A stretch of 34,942 nt of DNA, taken from NCBI GenBank assembly GCA_029907605.1, contig JARYLO010000013.1, positions 1 through 34,942 on the forward strand, given 5' to 3'. Below, one piece after another: positions 24,487-32,091 of this stretch. The stretch comes from Sedimentisphaerales bacterium (GTDB taxonomy: Bacteria > Planctomycetota > Phycisphaerae > Sedimentisphaerales > Anaerobacaceae). Each line of letters starts with the position of its first letter. The stretch's first letter is position 1. The position numbers and the translations under genes are program-made. Under the pieces are notes generated by a model. It was not told the origin of the DNA and did not search any database. It saw nothing but the letters and a program-made list of their open reading frames with translations.

Positions 24487-26118
24487 TTACTTATTCAGTA
24501 TCGCCATAGCTAGGTCATCCTGGGCCTCTAGCATATACGGTATGCCAGTGACCTCTGCAATCTCGCGATTAGCTGCCATCAGGTCGTCACGGCTGATCTG
24601 GTCAAGGCTAAACTTCCTTGCCCCAGCCATGAACTGTTGCAGGCCGCAGGCCAGCTTGTCTGCATAGGTGTACATGGCAATGGCCCCAAATGGGATGTTC
24701 TTCATCTCATCTGCACCGACCTTTGCCTTGACGTATTCCCAGCCTGCAAAGATCTCCTCCGGGGTACTGCCGATCTCCTTTACAGAAGGCGGCAATTCAT
24801 CCCAGTGCCCATTGACCTGCTCCTTCTTGTCAGGCTGGAGCACGCCCTGGATGTTGCTGCCCAGGAACCCTGGGATCATAGGTGCACGTCCCATGCAGAC
24901 GATCTTCGCGAAAGGTGCACAAAGGGCCAAGGCCTTGAATATGTGGTCTTCCCTTGCCATGCCGCCTGCAAGGGATATATCTGGAGGTGTAATACCCTTA
25001 TCGGCCAGGATCTTGCAGTACTGATAGGTCTTTGCATGCAATGGCAAGGAAGGTATGCCCCAATGCTCCATCATGTTTCAAGGTGACATCCCTGTACCAC
25101 CACCTGCACCGTCGACGGTCAGAAGGTCAAGGCCTGCATGTGCTGCGAACCTTATGGCCATAGCCAAGGCCTCCAGGCCATAGGCACCGGCTTTAGGCTG
25201 ATCCTCTTCCAGCCCATCTTCCTGAGGGTCTCAACCCCCTTCATGAAGTCCTCACGGACCTACTCAACGGTAGATAGGTTGGTGCCACCTAGCCTACTGT
25301 GCCTGGCAAAGCTCTTGATGGATCCATCCTTGCACGCTGCCTGAACGACTGGATCATATGGATCTGGATCCCCCACATAGCCCTATCCTTCAAGAACTTG
25401 GCATACTCAATATCCGTTACCTGGATCTCCCCGCCGATGTCCTTTGCGCCCTGGCCCCATTTAAGCTCGATTATGGCCTTATCACCATACTTGTCTACCA
25501 CGTACTGAGCTACCCCGTTGCGGGTGTCCTCTACGTTCATCTGCACGATGATCGCGCCATAACCATCATAATACCTCAGGTATGTCTCGATTCTGCGATC
25601 GAGTTCCGGGGCCTTGCTTATCTTGCCCTTGTTTATTACTGCCTTGCAGTCTATGCCGACTACATTCTCTCCAACCACGATTGGGATGCCACACAAGGCT
25701 GCCCCAACGGCGAATGAATCCCAATACCGTGCGGCAACGAAGGTCGAAGCCCAGTGCGCCTGTCATTATAGGCATACGGCACTTGGTCTTCTCCTCCTTG
25801 CCAAAGCTGGTGCTGATATCCACATTGGGGAAGACACAATCATCTGGATCATTGCTCAACCCCTTTGGCAGCCCCTTTGCCCCGTATGCGTATCCCTGTA
25901 TGCGTAGCGCATGATACCTCACGCCCAGTGCCACGACATTCCCAGGGCCTGAGGTGATCCAGCCATAGTTGCGGGGATACAGCAGCTTTCGCCCAAGGAG
26001 GCTGGACATCCAGGTCTCGCACCTTCCCTTGCAGTCCGACATGCAGAGGGTACACAGGCCGCTCTCACATGCGTCGCCCCTGTTGGCAGTTCCAAGCACG
26101 TCATTTCTCTTTCGCCAT
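24487..26118 (-). pseudogene. Glutamate synthase-like (FMN-binding domain) pseudogene
   Basis: Reading across frames on the minus strand restores a nearly full glutamate-synthase central-domain protein of the archaeal/short type: an N-terminal Cys-rich segment (ESGLCTLCMSDCKGRC), CGIPIVVGENVVG, YLRYYDGYGAI, ELKWGQGAKDIGGE, SFARHSRLGGTNLS, DGAGGGTGMSP, MMEHWGIPS, VGADEMKNIPFGA. Lesions seen: an extra base near 25747 (between TGALG and STF), a lost base near 25380 (after FLKDR), TAG at 25262-25260, a lost base near 25190 (in ISLKTGAYG), and TGA at 25080-25078 where SPWNMMEH is expected. A further slip near the start (about 26100) is possible; the ATG at 26118 or the GTG at 26099 may have been the start. 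Intact, it would have bound FMN and a Fe-S cluster and made glutamate from 2-oxoglutarate and ammonia or glutamine. It diverges from nrpR. Confidence 0.93.
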
Positions 26119-26174
26119 TCTATTATAAGTAGACTCCTAAAAAGGACACCACCTTTGATATGTTACGGCATAGC

Positions 26175-26215
26175 CTTGCCCAAGCCGCGTGAATGTAACC
26201 GCCTTTTTGGGCAAG
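26175..26215. promoter_or_regulatory. Inverted repeat CTTGCCCAA-N23-TTGGGCAAG
   Basis: Perfect 9-bp arms in the nrpR/glutamate-synthase divergent intergenic region. The arms contain the TTGCC/GGCAA word that recurs in the two nearby palindromes. It may be a pair of operator half-sites or a hairpin. Confidence 0.5.
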
Positions 26216-26238
26216 TCAAGGATGGCAAGGGAGGCATA

Positions 26239-26256
26239 TGCGGCAACGTTGCCGCA
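26239..26256. promoter_or_regulatory. 18-bp perfect palindrome, candidate NrpR operator
   Basis: TGCGGCAACGTTGCCGCA is a perfect palindrome with no loop, midway between the divergent glutamate-synthase remnant and nrpR, about 27 bp upstream of the nrpR -35 box. Its form (GGCA-N4-TGCC) is reminiscent of the GGAA/GGTA-spacer-palindrome operators of archaeal NrpR, but the word differs, so assignment to NrpR is inference from position. Confidence 0.6.
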
Positions 26257-26268
26257 AAGCGCCATAAG

Positions 26269-26296
26269 TCGGCAAAAATAGTTGACCTATTGCCGA
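26269..26296. promoter_or_regulatory. Inverted repeat TCGGCAA-N14-TTGCCGA over the nrpR promoter
   Basis: The 7-bp arms bracket the -35 box: the right arm lies in the spacer between -35 and -10. A bound dimer here would block RNA polymerase, which suggests negative autoregulation. A third TTGCCGA copy spans 26352-26358 at the nrpR start codon. Confidence 0.55.
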
Positions 26297-26310
26297 TTGG
26301 TGTTTATCAT
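26282..26310 (+). promoter_or_regulatory. nrpR promoter
   Basis: TTGACC and TATCAT with a 17-bp spacer, ending 47 bp before the nrpR ATG. It is the best sigma70-type match in the window. Confidence 0.65.
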
Positions 26311-26357
26311 CCTCAGCTTTTAGGTGTCTAGCAGTTTATGGTTCGGAGATCTTGCCG

Positions 26358-27380
26358 ATGCAGATTTCTGTCAGATCCTCAAAGAAGATAGACAAGAAGC
26401 TGGCCATACTCAACGTCTTAAAGGAGCATGAAGCCCCCCTCACCTCCAGCTGTATCCTGGATCTATTGTCCACTAGCGGCCTTGAGCTTAGTGAGCGGAC
26501 CATACGTTTCTATCTTGCGCAGACCGATCAGGAGGGGCTGACCAGGCCTTGCGGTCGAAAAGGGAGGGTCCTGACTGAGGCAGGTCTAGCAGAATTGCAA
26601 TCATCTCAGGTCATGTACATGCCTGGCTACTTGTCGGCTAAGATGGATCAGATGGTCTACAAGATGACCTTTGATCTTGCGATGCGTAGTGGAACGGTGG
26701 TAGTGAATACCTCCCTGGTGGAACCGCAGAAGTTGGCCAGTTGTCTGGACAAGGTCTGTAAGGTCTTCGAGAAGGGCTATGGCATGGGCAGGCTGATGAC
26801 CTTGCTTGGCCCTGGGGAGACCGTCGGTCAGATCACTGTACCACCTGATAAGATCGGCTTTTGTACGGTCTGTTCTATCACCATCAACGGTGTCCTGCTA
26901 AAGCACGGCATACCCATGAGCTGCCGATTTGGTGGGCTGCTAATGCTGAAGGATGGCAGACCATTTCGGTTTACGGATGTGATCCACTATGACGGTACTA
27001 CCATCGATCCACTTGAGGTCTTTATTAGAAGCGGTATGACCAACTACCATGGGGCCATAAGCACTGGTAATGGGCTGATAGGGGCGAGTTTCCGGGAGGT
27101 CCCTGCTGATAGCAGGCAGAGGTTGCTCAACCTGAGCGAACGACTTGAGGAGGTGGGGTTGGGAGCGATCATGGAGGTAGGCCTTCCAAATCAACCTTTG
27201 CTTGACATACCTGTTGCGCCTGCCAGGGTTGGGGTCATCGTGGTTGGCGGGCTCAATCCCATCGCCATACTAGAGGAGGTCGAGCACAGGATCGTATCAC
27301 GGGCCCTTGCAGGTCTGTTGGAGTTTGACCGGCTATTCGATTATCGGCATGCAGCCAAACGATTAGAGCAATACCTGTAG
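26358..27380 (+). CDS. nrpR: NrpR-family nitrogen regulator
   Basis: 340 aa from the ATG at 26358, chosen because GGAG lies 9 bp upstream; a TTG at 26352 is also in frame. The N-terminal winged-helix domain (about 5-70: LAILNVLKEHEAPLTSS, SERTIRFYLAQTDQEGL) precedes a single NrpR/DUF128 effector domain (about 80-325: FEKGYGMGRLMTLLGPGE, GFCTVCSITINGVLLKHGIP, GAISTGNGLIGASFREVP, VGVIVVGGLNPIAILEE). Methanogen NrpR represses glnA and nif genes and releases DNA when 2-oxoglutarate is high; M. maripaludis NrpR has two such domains, this one has one. Its place opposite a glutamate-synthase relic, with palindromes between, fits a local nitrogen regulator. Targets beyond this locus cannot be seen. 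Confidence 0.9.
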   Translation: MQISVRSSKKIDKKLAILNVLKEHEAPLTSSCILDLLSTSGLELSERTIRFYLAQTDQEGLTRPCGRKGRVLTEAGLAELQSSQVMYMPGYLSAKMDQMVYKMTFDLAMRSGTVVVNTSLVEPQKLASCLDKVCKVFEKGYGMGRLMTLLGPGETVGQITVPPDKIGFCTVCSITINGVLLKHGIPMSCRFGGLLMLKDGRPFRFTDVIHYDGTTIDPLEVFIRSGMTNYHGAISTGNGLIGASFREVPADSRQRLLNLSERLEEVGLGAIMEVGLPNQPLLDIPVAPARVGVIVVGGLNPIAILEEVEHRIVSRALAGLLEFDRLFDYRHAAKRLEQYL

Positions 27381-27402
27381 CGCCAGCCAATGGCCTGGGC
27401 TA

Positions 27403-27431
27403 TTGACAAACCTAGTTTCGTCCCATAGCGT
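27403..27431 (+). promoter_or_regulatory. Putative promoter of the GH109-NTase-kinase operon
   Basis: A consensus TTGACA is followed after 17 bp by TAGCGT, a weak -10. It lies 165 bp before the GH109-like start, leaving a long leader (27432-27595) in which no known riboswitch or strong hairpin was recognised. Confidence 0.4.
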
Positions 27432-27595
27432 ACCATTGGTCCGCAAGGTATTGCCCGGATCTGGACGCATCTGATCCTTGTAGAGACCCCCAGGAGTCTC
27501 AAGAGGTAAGTGATTGGATAAATGCCAACGGACGAGCCATTTGGTCTGTCCAGAGGGTTCTATGGCTCAATCTTGGCCTTATCAAGGAGGCTTTT

Positions 27596-28951
27596 ATGAG
27601 TACCACGCTCGACCGAAGGGAGTTCTTGAAAAAGGTGGCTGCGACCGGATTGGCAGGTTCATTGGCTGGCGTAGTTTCAACTGGCTGCCACCAACAGAGG
27701 GCCAACCTGCCGGCACTGTTATGGCCCGATAGGCCCAGGGATCTAGTCAGGGTTGGGTTTGTGGGCATAGGCAACATGGGCAGGGGTCACATAGAGAACC
27801 TCCTACGCATAGAGGGTTGCCAGATCGCCGCTGTCTGCGACATCCTGCCAGAAAGGGCCCAGTGGGCAAGGCAGAGGATCATAGATTCAGGTCAGCCTGA
27901 GCCAAAGGTGTATGGCCAAAGAGGCGAAAGGGACTTCCAGAGGCTCTGCCAGCAGGAGGATCTGGACCTTGTCTACACCGCCACCCCTTGGCAATGGCAT
28001 ACACCCATATGTGTGGCTGCGATGGCAAATGGCAAGCACGCTGCCTGTGAGGTCCCGATCGCTACGACCCTGGATGAGTGCTGGCAACTTGTCGAGACAT
28101 CGCAGCGATACAAGAGATACTGTGTGATGATGGAGAACTGCTGTTATGACCGCATAGAGATGGCAGTACTGAATATGGTCAGGCAGGGCTTGTTTGGTCA
28201 GTTGTTACATGCAGAATGCGGGTATCTACACGACCTGCGGGAATTGAAGCTCTCACCCACTTATTATCAAGGGATGTGGCGTTTGAAGTATGCTATCCAT
28301 CGAAATGGCAATCCGTATCCAACCCATGGCATAGGGCCAGTGGCATGGTGCATGGACATATTGCGAGGTGATAGGTTCGAATACTTGGTCTCTATGAGTA
28401 CCAAGTCCATAGGTTTGAACCTGTACGCCAAGGCCAGGTATCCACAATGGGCAGATCAGCGATTCAAGCTGGGCGACATAAACACCACACTGATCCACAC
28501 TGCCTTGGGAAAGACCATAATAGTCAAGCATGATACTCACCTTCCAAGGCCTTACAGCCGTGACTTCCTCATCCAGGGCACAAGGGGTCTGGTAAGGAAG
28601 TACCCTCAGCCACTGATTTACATAGAAGGGGAGGGGGCATCCGATCAGTGGCAGCCGTTTGCCAAGTACCTCGAAGGTTATGAGCACCCAGTATGGGAGG
28701 CGCTGAACAAGCAGGCCCAGGGCGCGGGCCATGGCGGCATGGACTTCATAGAAGATTACAGGCTGATCCAGGCCCTACGCAAAGGCGTGCCACCCGACAT
28801 TGACGTCTATGATTCAGTTACATGGAGTGCGATATTCCCTCTGAGCGAACGATCTGTTGCAGCAAGGGGCAGGCCTGTAGCATTCCCTGATTTCACTGGG
28901 GGCAAGTGGGGTTCTGCCAGACCGCTTGGGGTCTTTGAACATCAGCTCTGA
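27596..28951 (+). CDS. Gfo/Idh/MocA-family protein, GH109-like NAD-dependent glycosidase
   Basis: 451 aa. The N-terminus has a Tat motif (DRREFLKK) and a lipobox (STGC, Cys31), so it is probably exported folded with its cofactor and lipid-anchored. A Rossmann domain starts VRVGFVGIGNMGRGH (about 51-65), with ATPWQWH and CEVP near 129-154 instead of the usual dehydrogenase EKP. Features shared with GH109 alpha-N-acetylgalactosaminidases: MMENCCYDR near 178-186, YPTHGIGPVA near 241-250 and GHGGMDF near 378-384. GH109 enzymes use tightly bound NAD and an oxidation-elimination mechanism. The start has a perfect AAGGAGG. Downstream genes for sugar activation support release of an N-acetylhexosamine. 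Other MocA oxidoreductases are possible, since the family is wide. Confidence 0.85.
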   Translation: MSTTLDRREFLKKVAATGLAGSLAGVVSTGCHQQRANLPALLWPDRPRDLVRVGFVGIGNMGRGHIENLLRIEGCQIAAVCDILPERAQWARQRIIDSGQPEPKVYGQRGERDFQRLCQQEDLDLVYTATPWQWHTPICVAAMANGKHAACEVPIATTLDECWQLVETSQRYKRYCVMMENCCYDRIEMAVLNMVRQGLFGQLLHAECGYLHDLRELKLSPTYYQGMWRLKYAIHRNGNPYPTHGIGPVAWCMDILRGDRFEYLVSMSTKSIGLNLYAKARYPQWADQRFKLGDINTTLIHTALGKTIIVKHDTHLPRPYSRDFLIQGTRGLVRKYPQPLIYIEGEGASDQWQPFAKYLEGYEHPVWEALNKQAQGAGHGGMDFIEDYRLIQALRKGVPPDIDVYDSVTWSAIFPLSERSVAARGRPVAFPDFTGGKWGSARPLGVFEHQL

Positions 28952-29027
28952 TAGGTACTTGGCCAGCACGTACAGATCGCTAGAATATCCGCTTTCGTGA
29001 TCAGTTCGGTCATATGAAAGGGTGATT

Positions 29028-29963
29028 ATGGCGCAGAAGATCAGGGATACCTATGAAGGCCCAACCCTGCTTGTGATGGCAGCGGGGATGGGAAGCCGTT
29101 ACGGCGGGCTAAAACAGATAGACCCGATAGGTCCTAATGGCGAGTGGATCCTGGATTATTCACTGTATGATGCAATCGCTGCTGGGTTCAAGAAGGCGGT
29201 ATTCATTATCCGCAAGGACTTTGAGAGGGCCTTTCGGGATAGGATCGAGGCCAACCTGGCCGGCAGGATCCAGACCGCATTTGTTTGTCAGGAGCTGGAT
29301 AGCCTGGTGCCGCCAGAGAGGATACCGCCGGACCGAAAGAAACCTTGGGGTACAGGTCACGCGGTCCTTGTGGCAAGGGATGTGGTCACAGGCCCATTTG
29401 CAGTGATCAATTCAGATGACTACTATGGCTCTGGCACGTATCGGATGATCAAGAAACTATTGCACAAGATGACCAACTCCGATGGGCACCAGCAGATAAT
29501 GATCGGGTACCGTCTACGCAATACCCTGTCTGAGCATGGTGGGGTGACAAGGGGGATATGTCAATGCGATGGTGATGGGTATCTTATAGGTATAACCGAG
29601 CAGAAGGGGCTCGAGATGTCTGGCCAGGATGCCATCGTCCGTCAAGGTGACTCTGTGATCAGGTTCCCTGGCGATACGATTGTATCCATGAACTTCTGGG
29701 GATACCATCCAAGGATATTCAACGCATTTGATGCCCTGTTCCAGGTTTTCATCAATGAGCAGGTAGATGCTCAGCAGGAATTCCTATTGCCTACGATCAT
29801 AAACACCCTGGTCAAACAGGGCATGATCACGGTCAAGGTCATACCTACGGATGAAGGCTGGTTCGGTGTCACGTATAAGCAGGACAAGGATGCGGCAGTG
29901 GAGAGGATCAAGGACCTTATCAGGCTTGGTCGATATCCTCGAGACCTCTGGTCTAGGCCGTGA
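29028..29963 (+). CDS. Sugar-1-phosphate nucleotidyltransferase
   Basis: 311 aa from the ATG at 29028 (AAAGGG about 6 bp upstream); the GTG at 29022 is a less likely start. The nucleotide-binding signature LVMAAGMGSRYGGLKQ is at 15-30, then the sugar/metal region with WGTGHAVLVARD and INSDDYYG near 104-130, and the C-terminal WFGVTYKQD. It transfers a nucleotide, probably UMP, to a sugar-1-phosphate. It overlaps the next gene, a NahK-like kinase, by 4 bp (GTGA), so its substrate is most likely GalNAc-1-P or GlcNAc-1-P, as in lacto-N-biose/amino-sugar salvage. This substrate is inferred from context only. It is 76 bp after the GH109-like gene with no terminator between. Confidence 0.87.
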   Translation: MAQKIRDTYEGPTLLVMAAGMGSRYGGLKQIDPIGPNGEWILDYSLYDAIAAGFKKAVFIIRKDFERAFRDRIEANLAGRIQTAFVCQELDSLVPPERIPPDRKKPWGTGHAVLVARDVVTGPFAVINSDDYYGSGTYRMIKKLLHKMTNSDGHQQIMIGYRLRNTLSEHGGVTRGICQCDGDGYLIGITEQKGLEMSGQDAIVRQGDSVIRFPGDTIVSMNFWGYHPRIFNAFDALFQVFINEQVDAQQEFLLPTIINTLVKQGMITVKVIPTDEGWFGVTYKQDKDAAVERIKDLIRLGRYPRDLWSRP

Positions 29964-31069
29964 CTGTTGAGAGCGATCCTAGGTCCATAGCCGAATCCTT
30001 TCAGGTTGATGGCAGCCTTGTAGACTGTCGGCCGTATGGCCATGGCCATATCCATCAGACCTATCTTACGAGTTTCCAGGTTTGTGGCCGCATTTGTCGG
30101 TATATACTGCAACGGATCAATTCCAGTGTGTTTGCAGACCCGCCTGCAATGATGGACAACATCACCCGCGTGACATCCCATATCAGGCACAAGCTACAGC
30201 AGGCAGGGTGTAAGGACATCCAGCGGCTGGCCCTGACGGTCGTACCTGCAAAGGATGGCCTGCCATATTACGTGGATGGCAATGGGCATTTCTGGAGGAT
30301 GTATGTCTATATAGAGAATGCGATAACGGTCGAGGTCCCGCAGGATTGCAGCCAGATATACCAGGCAGCCAAGGCCTTCGGCCAGTTCATCCGCCAGTTA
30401 GTGGACCTGCCAGTTCCCAGATTGCACCAGACCATACCGCTATTCCATGATGGGCCTACCAGGCTCAGGCAGCTAAAGGATGCCTTGTCTGCTGACAGGC
30501 TCAACAGGGCGATGGCCGCCAAGGAAGAGATAGAATTCATCCTCGAACACCAGGCCATCCTGCTTTGGCCAGCAGATCTGCTACAAAAGGGCATCCTTCA
30601 GACACAGATCACACACAACGATACCAAGATCAATAATGTCTTGTTGGATGCCACTTCTGGTCAAGGTCTATGTGTGATCGACCTGGATACCGTGATGGAT
30701 GGATTGTGGATATACGATCTTGGCGATATACTCCGCACCACCTGTACTACCGCCTGCGAGGATGAGCAAGACCTGACAAAGGTTAAGGTGGATCTGGAAA
30801 GATATAGGGCGGCAGTAGAGGGATTCCTCAAAGGTGCCGATGGCATGATCGACTGCAGGCAATACCAGTACATACCCCTGAGTGGCCGGTTCATGGCCTT
30901 GATCATGGCTACCAGGTTCCTGACCGATTTTCTGGCAGGCGATATGTACTTCAAGGTCTCCAGGCCCAATCATAATCTAGATAGGTGCCGGTGCCAGTGC
31001 AGATTGGTCCAATCCATGCTGCAGCATGCAGGACAGATCGAAGGGATTGTGGACGGTTTGGGCTATTAG
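29960..31069 (+). CDS. NahK-like N-acetylhexosamine 1-kinase (APH-fold)
   Basis: 369 aa. Aminoglycoside-phosphotransferase fold with a glycine-containing N lobe (YGHGHIHQTYL), the catalytic loop THNDTKINNVLLD (218-230, Asp221 as base) and metal motif CVIDLDTVMDG (238-248), followed by YDLGDILR. This is the NahK pattern, in which ATP phosphorylates the anomeric hydroxyl of GalNAc or GlcNAc. It starts with GTG inside the stop of the nucleotidyltransferase gene. With that enzyme it would give a UDP-activated amino sugar without deacetylation. It ends tail-to-tail with the next gene, overlapping by 4 bp. Homoserine kinase and other APH members are less likely given the context. Confidence 0.85.
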   Translation: MTVESDPRSIAESFQVDGSLVDCRPYGHGHIHQTYLTSFQVCGRICRYILQRINSSVFADPPAMMDNITRVTSHIRHKLQQAGCKDIQRLALTVVPAKDGLPYYVDGNGHFWRMYVYIENAITVEVPQDCSQIYQAAKAFGQFIRQLVDLPVPRLHQTIPLFHDGPTRLRQLKDALSADRLNRAMAAKEEIEFILEHQAILLWPADLLQKGILQTQITHNDTKINNVLLDATSGQGLCVIDLDTVMDGLWIYDLGDILRTTCTTACEDEQDLTKVKVDLERYRAAVEGFLKGADGMIDCRQYQYIPLSGRFMALIMATRFLTDFLAGDMYFKVSRPNHNLDRCRCQCRLVQSMLQHAGQIEGIVDGLGY

Positions 31070-32091
31070 TATTGGACTGCATTGACAAAGGCCCTTATGT
31101 TGTCCGTAGTCACGTCTGGTGGCATCCCACCACCGCAAGAGGGTATCCATCTGCGTTTGTCCGCGACATGCTGGAGCATCTGCTTGACTGTCTGTCTGAC
31201 CTGATCTGGGGTCCCTTGTGCCAGTATGTCCCTGGCAGGGATGTTCCCCAGTATGGTGATGCGGTCCCCGGCCAGTTTCCTCAATTGGTTGATATCCTCA
31301 TTTGAACCAGGATTGTAGAGGTTTACGCCCATCTTGCTGTATTGGGCTATGGACTGGCTGCAAGGTGCATCGTTGTGGAAGAATCTTACTGAAGGGCCAT
31401 CTGCAAACAGGGCCTGCAGATATGGGAATGCAAACTCGGCAAAGTCGTCAGGCCCTATGAAGCCTACCACATCGTCCAGTATCATGATACCGTCGATGCT
31501 GGCAAATGAATCGCGTTGGAGCTGGTGCCATTGTTTGAGGAATTCGGTGATCAGACCGAGAAACTTGTGGATCGGGCCAGGATCGGTCTTTATGGCCATC
31601 AGGAATTCAGTAGTGCCCATCAAGAAGGATGCGATGTTCAATGGCCCCCTCGATACAGAAAACCTGATCCTATGGCCAAGGTCCTCTATCTGCGGTCTGG
31701 CCCACCTGAGCCTTTGGATGACAAATGGCAACAGGCCATCTGTCCTAGGGTCTGGCATTTCAAGATCGTCAATGTCAGATATCCTCAGGATGCTCCTCTT
31801 GGCGCTCGGAAAGCCATCCTCAGGAAACTGGCAGGTTGCGCCAAAGGCAGAAGGTTCTGTGCACATCCCATATTCTGCCCAGAATCCGGGCAGGAACCAG
31901 ACCTGCGGGAAGGTCTCTACGGCCTTGCGATTCGCATCAAACCAGATCTGCTCGTCTGCAAGGTAATCAATGACCTTTGTGCCATACCAGCCAGGCAGCC
32001 ACGGGCAGTCTATGATAAAGGCACACGGAAGTGGGTCTAGGACCTGGCCTGAAAGGACGGCCAATAATTGTTGCCATTGTTTGTCGGTCAT
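31066..32091 (-). CDS. Uroporphyrinogen decarboxylase-family protein
   Basis: 341 aa. TIM-barrel protein of the URO-D/methyltransferase group: RFSVSRGPLNIASFLMG mid-protein, MILDDVVGFIGPDDF, FFHNDAPC, GVNLYNPGS, GNIPARDILAQGTPDQV and a C-terminal PSCGGGMPPD. The lack of the heme-pathway N-terminal arginine motif and the MtaA/CmuA-like features suggest it is not HemE; the true substrate (corrinoid methyl transfer or a sugar-related role) is unknown. Its ATG shares one base with the stop of the upstream GH2 gene (TGATG), with AAGGAGG before it inside that gene, so translation is coupled. Such proteins often lie within carbohydrate loci of planctomycetes and related phyla without a known task. 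Confidence 0.85.
   Translation of the reverse strand: MTDKQWQQLLAVLSGQVLDPLPCAFIIDCPWLPGWYGTKVIDYLADEQIWFDANRKAVETFPQVWFLPGFWAEYGMCTEPSAFGATCQFPEDGFPSAKRSILRISDIDDLEMPDPRTDGLLPFVIQRLRWARPQIEDLGHRIRFSVSRGPLNIASFLMGTTEFLMAIKTDPGPIHKFLGLITEFLKQWHQLQRDSFASIDGIMILDDVVGFIGPDDFAEFAFPYLQALFADGPSVRFFHNDAPCSQSIAQYSKMGVNLYNPGSNEDINQLRKLAGDRITILGNIPARDILAQGTPDQVRQTVKQMLQHVADKRRWIPSCGGGMPPDVTTDNIRAFVNAVQY

Noticed and set aside
25078-25262. TAG and TGA read through as pyrrolysine/selenocysteine in the glutamate synthase-like gene
   Set aside because: The TGA sits where Trp is normal and the TAG where another ordinary residue is expected, and several frameshifts occur in the same gene. Decay is the simpler explanation.
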